Shown: one piece after another, positions 13,009 through 25,300 of the stretch
How the letters are laid out: each line of letters begins with the position of its first letter
Numbering within the stretch: the stretch's first letter is position 1
DNA from: Lepidonotus clava
Lineage: Eukaryota > Annelida > Polychaeta > Phyllodocida > Polynoidae
Length of the DNA stretch: 64,000 nucleotides
NCBI GenBank assembly: GCA_936440205.1
Contig: OW387136.1
Span: 14,604,788 to 14,668,787 of the forward strand
Reading direction: 5' to 3'
The notes under the pieces: generated by a model
The model's input: the letters and a program-made list of their open reading frames with translations, nothing else
Databases searched by the model: none
Told to the model about the DNA's origin: nothing
Made by a program: the position numbers and the translations under genes

Positions 13009-13538
13009 TGAACTATAGTAGGTTAATTATCTGTTAGTGTACTTAATTAGTTGCTTTGCCTTATGGATAATAGCTAGCTCCTATCGCAGTCTCCTTCTCG
13101 TTTGACTGCTGTCGTCCAATACATAATTATATTTCGTATTATGTAAGACATAACACTAGCGTGAAAGGATGTTCTTTATTTATTTCCTGTGTATTATAGT
13201 TCCATGACAAGATCTCAATTGACAATGACAGCTCCAAGGATGGAATCCCCTCAATCACACTCAGTCAACGCTCTTGCCAACTAAACAGTCTATCAGCTTC
13301 TATTCCAATTCCAGGACTCAGCTTTTAGAACACAACCTTTCCAGGATGGTTACTCACAACAACGTTCAGCTAACTCTTACTGAGCACGGGCAATGTACAC
13401 CCCTTTAGTATGGTGGTAGTAAACACGTCATACCTAGACTCCTCCCTTACTCCTAGATACTTTGACAAGGAGTTATAGCTGAGGCGTGCACTGGTGCAAA
13501 CACTACGCTGAGCTAACAGAGCATGGACTGACCATCCA
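13009..13538 (-). mobile_element. Solo LTR, copy 1 (LTR retrotransposon fossil)
   Basis: 530 bp, TG...CA ends in minus orientation (TGTACTGACG start), AATAAA near its 3' part, 4-bp target duplication AGTT on both sides. No internal region is adjacent. Family not assigned; a 4-bp duplication is usual for Ty3/Gypsy-type elements. Confidence 0.85.
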
Positions 13539-13997
13539 CGTCAGTACAAGTTTACAAATTGATAAAGGCCTATTTTATACTTATTATCTTCCCTGAGTTA
13601 AGTGGAGGTTCGTAAAAATTGTAATCAGACAAGAGAATTGAATTTGTTATAAGTTTTCTCGAAATGCATCCTGATCAGTGACTTATGTTATCAGAATATT
13701 GGGGTTCTATTCTGGCGTCCATTACAAATCCAGAACCAAGTCTGGGAAACCATCATCTCCAAGTGAAGATAATTCTAGGGATTTCTTTGACCACATTACA
13801 CCAAACCCTTTTACCTTTAATAAGGAGAAATATAGTCACAGTTGAATTGCCTATGACTGTATGTCAGTATAACTTAATTGTCTCTGAATTTATCACTGGT
13901 GTCATATTCATCTGTATCATCGGTTGTGTCAATTACTCAAGATAATTAGTCAACAGCTAAGAAATCAAATCACAGTTAAGATTCAGTTTCAACCACT

Positions 13998-14003
13998 TTT
14001 ATT
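13998..14003 (-). terminator. Candidate poly(A) signal of the receptor gene
   Basis: AATAAA on the minus strand, 663 nt beyond the stop codon, the first clear canonical hexamer I see downstream. Unproven without transcripts. Confidence 0.35.
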
Positions 14004-14665
14004 CAATCATAAATTAAATACCACGTAAATATGCATCGTGGTGGCCAATTTGAGGAGAATAATGTTTTTTAACATTGAATGTTTCTCTTGCTTCATCAAT
14101 TTTATGTGCATATCCTCTACAAGAATTCATTGAAACATTCAATTTAACGATGATATCGGAAATGACCTCTCAAAGATAACCAGTATACATATTCATTTTG
14201 ATATAACGGAGATGTGTCTAAATTGTTCAATCCTACCCAAAGCAATATTATTGATTGTCACACATTGGATGATAAAAAAAAGTAAAGAGTAGTTTCGATT
14301 TTTAAGTCCTTAGGTTTGATCTAATGCAAGTAATATTTCCAGTAGGGGCCCTATGAGGCTGCAAAAGTTTGTATTTTCGTCTGTAGGACCATATCCCTTA
14401 ACCGACGAAATAACAAGAATTGCCATTAATGTTCAATGTTGCATAATGAATTGAGACTATATACATATGCACATGAATTAATTCATGCTGTTTTAGTACT
14501 TAGTCTATATTATGTGGATCCCCCATTTTCGAAATCCTGTATGATGTAGCCTATCTACCGCTGATGTTAACGTACCTCACTTTCCTATATAATAATACTC
14601 ATTCTTGACATTCATTTAAGTTCACACAAATTGCTGCCAATTTAGTTTGTTTTACAGCATCATCA

Positions 14666-14904
14666 TTATACTGTTTCGCAACTATAATTGTTTGTCTCTT
14701 TGGTTAAATCAGTTGGCTTTTGGTCATCGTCGGCCTCTTCTTCGGCAGTCTTTGGCGGTGCTTCGGCAATCTCCGGGAATAGCTTCTGGTCGACGGAGCA
14801 GCGGACATCTTGGAGCAGATTGTAGTGCCACCTGCCGAGAAGACGGGTCAACGGCATCAGGGAGAAGAGCCGAGACATGCGGGCGTGGGCATCCCTGTAT
14901 TTGT
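14666..14904 (-). CDS. Nuclear receptor terminal coding exon 9: LBD helices 10-12 and C-terminal tail
   Basis: 239 nt with stop TAA at 14666, residues 1093-1171. [15 protein letters not shown] is helix 10-11. [11 protein letters not shown] looks like a helix 12/AF-2 (hydrophobic-hydrophobic-x-E-hydrophobic), which would make the receptor competent for co-activator binding. A hydrophilic F-domain tail of about 30 residues follows (Glu/Asp-rich). The acceptor is TCCTTCACAG|ACAAA. A small foldback MITE begins 84 bp upstream of the acceptor. Confidence 0.9.
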
Positions 14905-17900
14905 CTGTGAAGGAACAATACAAACATTCCAACCTTCATAATGTAACATTCAAGCAATTTAATTCACTGCACGAAATTAGACATTTCTAGACCTTTAATT
15001 TTGTAAATGGAGCCATTGAGGTTCATTAAAGGCTTATAGGATATGTCACCTCTCCAATACCTTTGCAAGATCTTTGATGAGTTTTTAAAGATTACCTGAA
15101 AACGTTTTGGATAGGTCTTGTAAAGGTGACCTTTCCATTACCTTTAGCACACCTCAATGACCCCATTTACAGAAATTTAAAGGTCTTAAAGGTCGTTTTT
15201 CATTCAGTGATTTTTTAATTCATTCACCAGCACTTAGGCCAATTTACATTTTAGGTAATGGCAGTAATAACCATGTGGTGACTTTATCAGAATTAAGGTG
15301 GTTCATGTGTGCACGGTCAAATCGCATGAAGACCATAGCCAGTTGAGTTCATGACTATTCAAAACATTTCTTGAAAATACTTAGCAAAATTAATTCTGTT
15401 CTGCTTTAAATAAGTTTTTTTTATCAGAAGCCCAGAAGAGAATGGTTACTAATAGAGGAATACCTATAACATAAATCAGCTATGTATCACGAGGATGAAG
15501 GGATTTCGACTAAAAAAAGGTTTACGTGCATTTTTCTGTTAAACGTTTTGCCCTATCCCGACCTGAGGATACATAAACCTATTTGTCTCTTATCCTGGAT
15601 AATTTGTCACATCCCTGTGTATAAAATTCACAAATTGATGCTATAGTTTATCATCAATATCTTCGAAGGTTCGAACACATGCAGTTATGTTATGTACTCA
15701 TTATTGACCCATATAGGTACAACAGATGTACAAGAACAAAAAATAGCAACATCTGGAAGATAACACTGATCATCTTCTGTCCCATGGGTTAAGTTTCCAA
15801 GAATTGCACTTTGTTGCATGAATCTTGTAGCTATATAGGTCAATTGATGAAGAATTACAAAGAGACAGAATTTCATTGAAATGGCTCAAATAAAAGTTTG
15901 AATCAAGAATTCATTAAGATAACATTAAGATAACATTTAAAGTCCTTAGATCACAAACAAGATCGTAAAACATGCTCCCAAACATGCTATAACCTTTGTC
16001 TCTCGTTTGTAATGAAACATGCCTGGTAACGTGGTATGAGGATGAACAAAGGGGATAACTTTCCACAGTCGTGTGTGTTTATTCTGCCTATTTGTTTATT
16101 TTTTCCATTTGTTGTTATACCCATGGGCGGTCAGGGAATATAGGCCTATGACTACGTCCCATTCAAAGCATTAATGCATCTCCCGCTCACATAAATTACT
16201 AACAATGATAATAACGTACCGTGGATATAGGCGGCCAGGATGTCCACGTATTGCTCCCTCAATGCTGAGATCGCGGCTGGGTCTCTCAGTTTGGGCCGAT
16301 CTGAAAAAGACCAAAGGGAAATATTTGCGATTCGTTCTTGTAATCTATTTTTCATAATTTGATGTATTTCTTTAATTCACCCCATCGCATGCTATGCCAT
16401 CCGTTAATACGCAGAACGGTAAGTGGGGGATCAATGAATATTAACAATCCGTATTAGGGGCCAGTTAGGACCCATGCAAAAATTTGTACTTAATTATTAC
16501 CAGTATACAACAGGATTGTAAAGATAGTGCAGGCTGAATGGACCCACGAGAACTAAGTGGAGTGAGAATGTTTTCATGTATGTTATCAAAATAAATCATT
16601 TTGGAAACAGGCTTCTTCTTTGTTACCAACCTATTCAAATATTAGAGAGATTGCATTTGAAACAAATAAAATGTCAATTGTGACGGTGCGAAGCGTTCTA
16701 CCTTCAACTGGGCAAGTAATCAAGTAATAGACAACAGAAGATAGGTTGTGATTCACTGTATTGAACTATTGTGAGGTTTAAATAATTATTGCACATTGGG
16801 TGTATACCCCTACACAGAAAGTTGCCGTAATATATTTTAGTTGTTGGTCTATCCATTGCCAGAAGTATATTGTTCACATCCTCCAGGACTGAAGAGAAAG
16901 GCACTCATAGTTTGAGATACAGATGCTATTTGTTATGTTTACCCTAATGTAAAAGTGAAATACACATACATTTAAAGATGTCCATTTATAGATAAAACAT
17001 GCATACGGGTCTGTCTTTGTCGTCAACATTACTGCCACAGCTGTTAGGTAATGGTACGCACGTTACATGGTCTTATCAGTTAAATCTGGGAGTATGGATG
17101 GGTATGTCGCAAGTCTAATTTAGGAATTGGCTCTGTCGTCGTGTCGAATTTAAGAAAATCCTTTGTTGAATGTCACTAAAAGCTATGTCGCCTGTCGGAT
17201 TTAAGAATTATCCCTATCACTTTTATCAATTCATGGACCATGGCAGAAGTATCTAAGAAGCCTGTTTTTGAACGTCATCGGCCAACCCGTTCCATTACAG
17301 TAATTAAGTAGCATATGATTGAGAGATTTGGAGGTGGCTATCCTTTTTACTTTGTCAGGATTTTAGTGCTCCCATTGGTTGCCTAAACGCTAAAACGAAA
17401 CTACAATTAAAGGGAATGAAACATGTGTTGAACATGTGTTAAACATGTGTTGGTTCCAAAAGCACGTGCCTAACACTGGGTTTTCTGTTTACAGGTCGCA
17501 GTGTTCTATTTTTAGAATCTTATTTCGTAATATCCATCAGGGTTTCCCCTGGTTTTCCTGTTTTCGAATAAGAGGGGCCCTATAAATAATAGTGACCCAA
17601 CACACAGAAAGGATGCTCCGAGGGGTTTTATCTCTAAGGCTAATATTAAAGGAGATACAGGTAGATTTGTGAAAAATAGGGTTGAAAATGTCTTAATTCA
17701 ACTTTATGTGTAGAATTTAGTTAACCGACTCTAAACATTCCATATAGTTTGAAAAACATTCTATTTGGAATGGTAATGCAATGGTTTTTTTCAGATACTT
17801 TACCAAATATTAGATGTTTGGTTACCATGGAAATGATAACATTTTGCACATTTTGTCAAAAAATTGTAACTCATTTGGAAAAACATATCTTGATTATAAT

Positions 17901-20900
17901 TATTATCAGTCCAAACTAAGGTAGAATATCTTTTCTAGGTCAAAAGTTATGTACATAATAGCCTTCAGGTATTTTTGTTCATGGAGAAAATTGTAATTTA
18001 TTACTAAATAATTATTTAGATAAATATTCCACATCAAGGTTTTTTGCCATTTTCAGGAGGACAGACAGTCCTGTATTCAACAGCCTGTAACTTCCTTAAG
18101 AATTATGCAATTTTGATGTGCTCATTGATGGTATCATTTGCTAAAAGCTAAAAACATCTTCTAAAATGCTTAATTCCCGCAGGGAGCATCCTTTCTGTAT
18201 GGGGAGACCCCCTTAATTGGAGTGACCAATAATGTTGCAAATGAAATTTAAGAAATGTCCATGTCCCCTGTCAAATTAAAGAAATTGCCATGTGACCCTT
18301 CGAATTTAAGAAGTAGCACTGTCAGATATCGCTAAGGCCAAAAAAGAATTGTTGTGTTCAGGTTACCCTACCTACCCACAATTTTTGGCCCTACCCTAAC
18401 TCTTTTTTTTCAAAATCCAAAAGAATTGACCTAAAAAAAGCATGGAAGCCCTAAAACAGCACATAGATGCTCAGAGCATCTATTTTTAATGTTTTTTTTA
18501 AATGATATTGGGAATACTTCTTTCTTATTTTCAATACTGCTTGGGTCTCTCTGATAAGTTAGAAAAGAATAAAGGGTCTCTGGCCATATTAGACACCATG
18601 TGCTGCCTATCTCTTGATATTCTATTACAATCAGAAGGGATTGTGGAAAATATTCCAACAAAAATGTCATAATCCCCTCTTATTTTGAAACCTAACAAAA
18701 TGTTGATTTCGATTCCAGATTTCAGCACTGGGTCCTCACCTATTGCCACTAGACAAATGACTAGCATTAGGACATGCTCCGATTTGTCCAGCTCTTCAGC
18801 CAGGAACAAGCGGGACGCCTTTCTGAAGAATAGTTTTTGGTCGGCGGAACCCCCGTCCAGTTGTCCGTATACGGCCGCCGTCAAGAAGCGACAATCGACA
18901 GCACCAAGCCGAATCAGGGTGTACTGGTCGTCTGGGTTGATCTTGTCAAAGCCTAAAGAAAAATAGGTGTCTTTATTTAATGGTGTACGAAGTACTGTTT
19001 TTCAGTATTGATCAACCTGTGAAGGTGTCCGTAATAGACAATACGAAACAGTCGTAATGCGTTGGTTCTGAAAAGATTAAGTTGTAATTCAAACGTGATT
19101 TCTGAATTGATGTTTGAAGTATTATTGGTACATTATTAAAGCGATAGCCCCTACTGAACTAAACGTAAATCAGTTATCCTATTCCTTTTAAATTCTAGAG
19201 TAGGTATATCACATTCCACCAGTTTCCCATCAAAAAGTGTCCCCTGTTTTTCACTTACAAAATGAAGATATAAGCTTAAGATAATATTAAATTTTGATGA
19301 ACCTGCAAGATTATTTATCTATATTATTTTCCCTTCAAAATGACATAATCTTGATTTGTAATTTGACCTCAGGCTGCACAGTGAGCCTTCTAAATACACA
19401 TTTAATTTTGACAAGGCAAAACCAGAGCACCATGTATAACTGGCTGTAACTCTTGAACCAATGCAGTTAGAGATAACGTTCAAAAAGCATATTTTTGTTA
19501 GCATTTTTCACTACTTATGTAATATACCCATCTAGAGAGTACCTTCTATAACATCAGCATATACACTTCCTATATAGCTTGACGTATCGCCAAAAAGAAA
19601 CATTGTAGTTTCTTGCCATGTGTCCATCATTCTTAACATATGACACAAACATACCCGGTAAAGCTTTGGCGAAGATAACAAAGTCCTCTAGATCTTTGAT
19701 CATTTGATTGGATTCACGTTTTCCCAAAACCTACAAAAGACAAAGCAATCAATTATGAAACCAGTATAAATATAAACAACTGACTAATCGATTAACAGAA
19801 TGTAAAAGTGTATCATATAGGCTAGTGTTATTGCTGTGGTGCGGATATGGCTAGTGATAGACTTTCATAAAAGGAAGGAGGCATATGATCTCCCCAAAAT
19901 TGTTATGACCCAACTCTAAGAAGAGGGGTTTACTTAACTTCAATCAGCTTGCCTTCCCATTAAAGGTGGACTCAATGTTCCATGAAGCCCTTGAAATATA
20001 GTAGGTTAATTATACATTAAAGTTAATGTCTCCTTTAAGCAGTTGATTTGCCTTCGGATAATAGCTAGCTCCTATCGCAGTCTCCTCAAGTCCAACCACT
20101 GTCGTCCAATACATAATAGTTCTGGTACTATGTAAGACATAACACTCGCATGAAAGGATGTTCTTTATCTTATTCCTATGATGCGACGTTCTCATGACAA
20201 GATCTCAATGACAGTGAACAGTTCCAAGGATAGAATCCACTCAACCACACTCAGTCAACGCTCCTGCCATCTAAGCAGTCTATCAGATTCAATTCCAATT
20301 CCAGGATTAAGCTTCTAGAACACAACCTTTCCAGGATGGTTAACTCACAACAACATTCAGCTCTCTAACTGAGTGCTGCCCTGAATGGCGCTTATGTATG
20401 GATGGTACAATACACGTCACTAACTAGACTCCTCCCTATTCTTCACCTATGACACAGATTTATAGCTAAGGCGTGCGCTGATGTAAACACACTAACACTA
20501 AGCTTCTGAGTGTGGACTGACCACCCGCGTCAGTACACCCTTTCCACGGCCCCAAAACATCCCAAAAAGATGCACTTACCTGTTGTGAGGTGTGGCTGAG
20601 CAGCCACTGGCAGTGTCGTCTCTGTTTGGGGCGTTGTCTCCTGAGAGTGGTCAGCAGTTGGTGGTCAGCAGTGGTCAGTGGGCGGGCGGCAGGGGGGATG
20701 GACGTGACCCAGTATTGGGTCACCTCAGGCACCATCTCTGGGTAGCTGGTTGTGGATGAGGACTGATCCAGGGGCACCTGTGACCGCCTGCAGACAATCA
20801 TCAAAAAAGAATAAAACAAAAACTGTTAAAGCTTTATACCAAATGCAGGATTTTTCTCCTGATCAGCGCTAAAATCGGTCAGTTCTGCTTACATATTTGC

Positions 20901-23900
20901 ACTGATTCAGATCAAACATGTGTGTTTCAATTTCTCAAATACATTATCGGCCGTTTGTAACTAACCATGGTGGGTATATTAATTACCTGTATGCTATGAG
21001 ATTTAGCAGGGTTTTTCTTCTAATCACGTACATACCTAGTCAAGTCTAGTCCATTATCCTCCATGGTCATCTTTTTACCCTGTTCCTCCTTACAAGATAT
21101 ATCCTTCTTTAATGAGTCAGTATGAGCAATTGTGAGCAGATCGGAGTTCGGAGAAGCCCTCAGTTGGTTTGGCGTATCCTCTACCCCTTCAGGCTCAGTT
21201 TGGGAAATTTTCACCGGGTCGGAGCTCGGGGAAACGCCCCTATTGTCTTCATCTTCCTCCAGGGCGTGATAGCCTGAGTCAGAGGTGCAGGAGGAAGAAG
21301 AGGGGGAGTTTGATGATGAGCTGCTCGGAGCAGTTTCTTGGACCCCTGTGGAGTCCACTGTGTCTATATTATCGCCCATGGCAGAGCCTCCAGGGCTGGT
21401 GCCTGTGCTTAAGCTTAGGGAGAATTCCTCTTCATCTTCCTCTTCGTCTCCCTCTTCGAGTTCGTCGCCGCTTGAGCCATTGCTGTCCATTCTCCTACGT
21501 CGCCCATATTGGATGGCTGTAGAGAATTGATGGTCAGAATGTTATAAAAGATCAAATTGTTTAATCTATAAGGCAAAAGGGTTATTTAGAACATTTCAAA
21601 ATAACAATGGCAGTGCTCGAGCTTTTGAAGCATTATCAAGATATTTATAGAGGGAAATACTTAGATATTATTTTTTAATCATTATCAATCTTCCTATATA
21701 AGAATATGTTGTACCCATGTTTCTAACCGGCCGCGGTTTACCTTTTAAAACATAAAATGGAAACGCGAGATGCCAAGAAATGTCAATGTTTGAAAAGTAA
21801 CACAAATACTGGAGAAACAAATTAATGGTTCTGTTTGATAATCCCTGCTTGTATTAAGGCCCTCCAATATACTATACGACTTGAAATATGATGATTATTA
21901 CAATTCGCACTCGGGACTGATATAGGCCTAGGCTTATTTGTTTCAAATTGGCAGTTGTAGTAGTATATGTAGGCCTATGTGTACCAAACAGTTATAACTC
22001 TAATATATGCAATTCCTCTGTGACATCGTCATAATTATTGCAGCTCATGCCGTGTAGCATAAAGGACCTATAGCACTACACGACATGAGCTGATGTCACA
22101 GAGAAACTGCACATGTTAGAGACAAAACCCTTTGTATGCCATTTGTGACATGCCCCAAATTGCCAATTTTTAAGAATCTTATGACTTATGTATGCGGATA
22201 TTTCTGTGATATCATCATCGCAGCGAAAGTCGCATAGCATAAAACCGCCGCTGAACGCAAGTGAGTTTGCATGCGTAGACGGATGAGTTGACGTGAACGC
22301 AAGTGCCACTGAACGCATCGTGGAATTTTATTTTTTAATTGAACCGATCTGCTTCACAAATAAAGTGCTCTTCCAACAGACGATATTGGTGGTTGATGAA
22401 GATATATACAGGAGATGACTGAGATAATGATTCAAAAAATATATAAAGTAATGCTCTATATGGCTGATTTACTACCTTACCGTCCTTAAGTATCTCTGCT
22501 GATGAATGATCATCTGCAAAAGATATTCAATATTTGCCAGCAAGCAACTTAATTAATTAGATATAGCCTCTAGATTCATTATCCATACATTATGATCCAT
22601 ACCTTCTCTGCACATGCCGGCATTGATACAGCGGCGGTAGCGGCAGAGCCGACACATGTTGCGGGTCCGAGGGGTCAGTTTGCACCGTCCGCCCTTTTTA
22701 CAGATGTACGTGTGGTGCTCTTTGAGACTGCGCAGGAAGAATTTCTGTAATAAACACGAGAATGGGATTTCAGTCGTGAACAACATCATGGGAAATAGAC
22801 ATAATATCTGCTAACCAATTACTGTGGAAAATATCCAAATTCTAATGGCAAAATTATGTTTTACCAGTTGCTTCACGTTAAGGCCGTATTCCACTGCGCG
22901 ACACTAAAAAAATGCCAAAGATCGGGACAAAAGAACAACGTGAGACTGTCAATTTCATCGTTGAAAAATCGGGAGCAGAGCTCCCGATATTTACGAACAT
23001 GTTGGAAACTATCGATAGGAAGGCTCCCGATCTTTGGCTGCCGATTTTGGGTATGCCAAAGATTGGGAGCTTTTGAGGCTATATTAATCTCCAGATGTTA
23101 GACAGGATGTCCAAAGATCGGGAGTGAGTCCCGATCTTTGTCAGGAAAGAAAGATTGAAATACCTACCCGGGGGGCGTTCCAATGTGATCCTAGGATTCA
23201 CTCTTAGATCCTAAGATATGTTGGTTCCAAGGTGGCCATCTTAGTGTTATAATATCTTAAGATGTGATAGGAGGGCGAACTTAGGAGGGAAAATCAAACT
23301 AGATTTAGAGGGTTTCTTATCTTAGTAAATGAGTTTCTTATAAGGGAAGGATTACATTGGAACCAAAATATCCTAGGATCATTTTGTGACAAAATTTAAG
23401 ATATGATGATTGTCATAAGATTACATTGGAACACCCCCCCATTTTGTGAAAAAAAAGAAAGGATTAATCGTGCATTGTTTCCTGATTGTGTACAAACCAC
23501 AACAAACCCAACAGTTTGCAACTTTTGAACCTCCTTATGGTTTGGTAACAAAACACATTAGTTATTTTCATTTTGATAAAGTTCTGTGTTCTCACCTTGC
23601 ACCCCTCGCAGGTGTAGACCCCGAAGTGGATGCCATTAGCGAAGTCCCCACACACCGTACACAGCTTCTCTCCTGCCTTTGGTACACACTTGTCAGGCCG
23701 TTCTGAAGTACGAAATACAGAAGTATAAGGCCGGGTTTCCACTGAACGATTGGACAGGAGAATAGCTGACGACTACAAACGACTATAAATATTTGTGATC
23801 CTCAGCAAATGGTCGGGTGTAAAAAATCTGTTGTGAATGAATTATTTGTTGTTTCCACTGAACGACTGAAATATAGTTATCTGGATGACACAGGGAGGTC

Positions 23901-25229
23901 TTGGACGACAATTTCTGTGTACATCAAGACCCAGCAATGAAATATCAATAGAAATAATTGCCTTTAATTGGTCGTGGAGAAAATCGTTAGGTTTTGTCTT
24001 GAGCAAAATCTAACACGTTTAATATTTTGTCTTTGGTAAATCTTTTGCTTTTGTCTTAAGCAAATGTCGTTTGCAGTCTTCAGTAAATGTCTTAACCAAC
24101 GATTTTGTGTTTCCACTGAACGATTTTACTAAAGACCACAAAAGATTAGAGAATTTTCACAGTCGTTCATGTTCTTTAGCATAATGTCGTTCAGTGGAAA
24201 CAGGCCTTTATACACAAAATAATTCACGTATTTTTGTTCATCGGTCAGTCCACTCATCCATCCGTCCATCAACAGAATACAAACATTCATGACTTCATAT
24301 ACATGGTGTATACAATCATGCATGCATGTCTATTTAAAATCATTAATACATGTACATATTGTACATATATATGTACATGTAACATGCAAGCATGCATGGA
24401 TGATTGCATATAATTATATGTGTATTATATTCATCATAATCTATAGTGATATAGGTTCAGCAGTTAAGAGTTTAATACATTACTGATACAGGTGGGGATA
24501 TAACCAAATTATTATCACCCTGCAGGTTGATACAGGAGAGTAGTTCTGACAGTAGACAATAGTTCTGCTTATTTAGCGTGTCACCCGTTTGGACGTCCAG
24601 CCATGCAATTTTAATCCTCTTGTTTTAGGTGCCGCTGGTCGCCCCCCCGATGATGGTAGGTCCTGCCGGGCCCTACTTCTACAGTTTTTGATAGTGGGGA
24701 GTAAACTAAAATATATATCCCTCTCTCCTGATAGTTCTTTAGGATTGATACCTAAGAGGCTAACTCGTCCCTATTCCTAGTTACTATTTTCCAGAGTTTT
24801 TAATAATGAGTAGTAAACTAGATACATATCCCTCTCTTCTGATAGTTCTTTAGGATTCATGATAATAATTATATATATTATATATATTCTTAAATTCAAC
24901 ATGAAACTGTTTCACCTTACCCTTAAGAGCCCCCTCCCAGGGGACGATTCGAAGACACCCCATAGAGAGTCCAAACTTAAAAATTTTATTTTTTACGTAT
25001 GCCAGAATATGACAAATCCATAATGCTGATATCCCTGACATACCTTGGGTTGATAACCCACCTCGTACCTCCTCCCCAGTTACATATTATGTGACCAGAG
25101 AATGTAAATCTTAGCGCTTTACCCCCTTAGGTCACCATTACTTATGTCTGGCTTTTGCATATTCATCAGCATACATAAAGATATAATCAAATCAACTATA
25201 TAGCTATTATAATTATGAAGATATTAAAA

Positions 25230-25300
<71 letters not shown>

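Noticed and set aside
21169-21530. Plus-strand frames opposite the receptor hinge
   Set aside because: Serine-rich and proline-rich shadows of the acidic/serine hinge; no independent splice or domain evidence.
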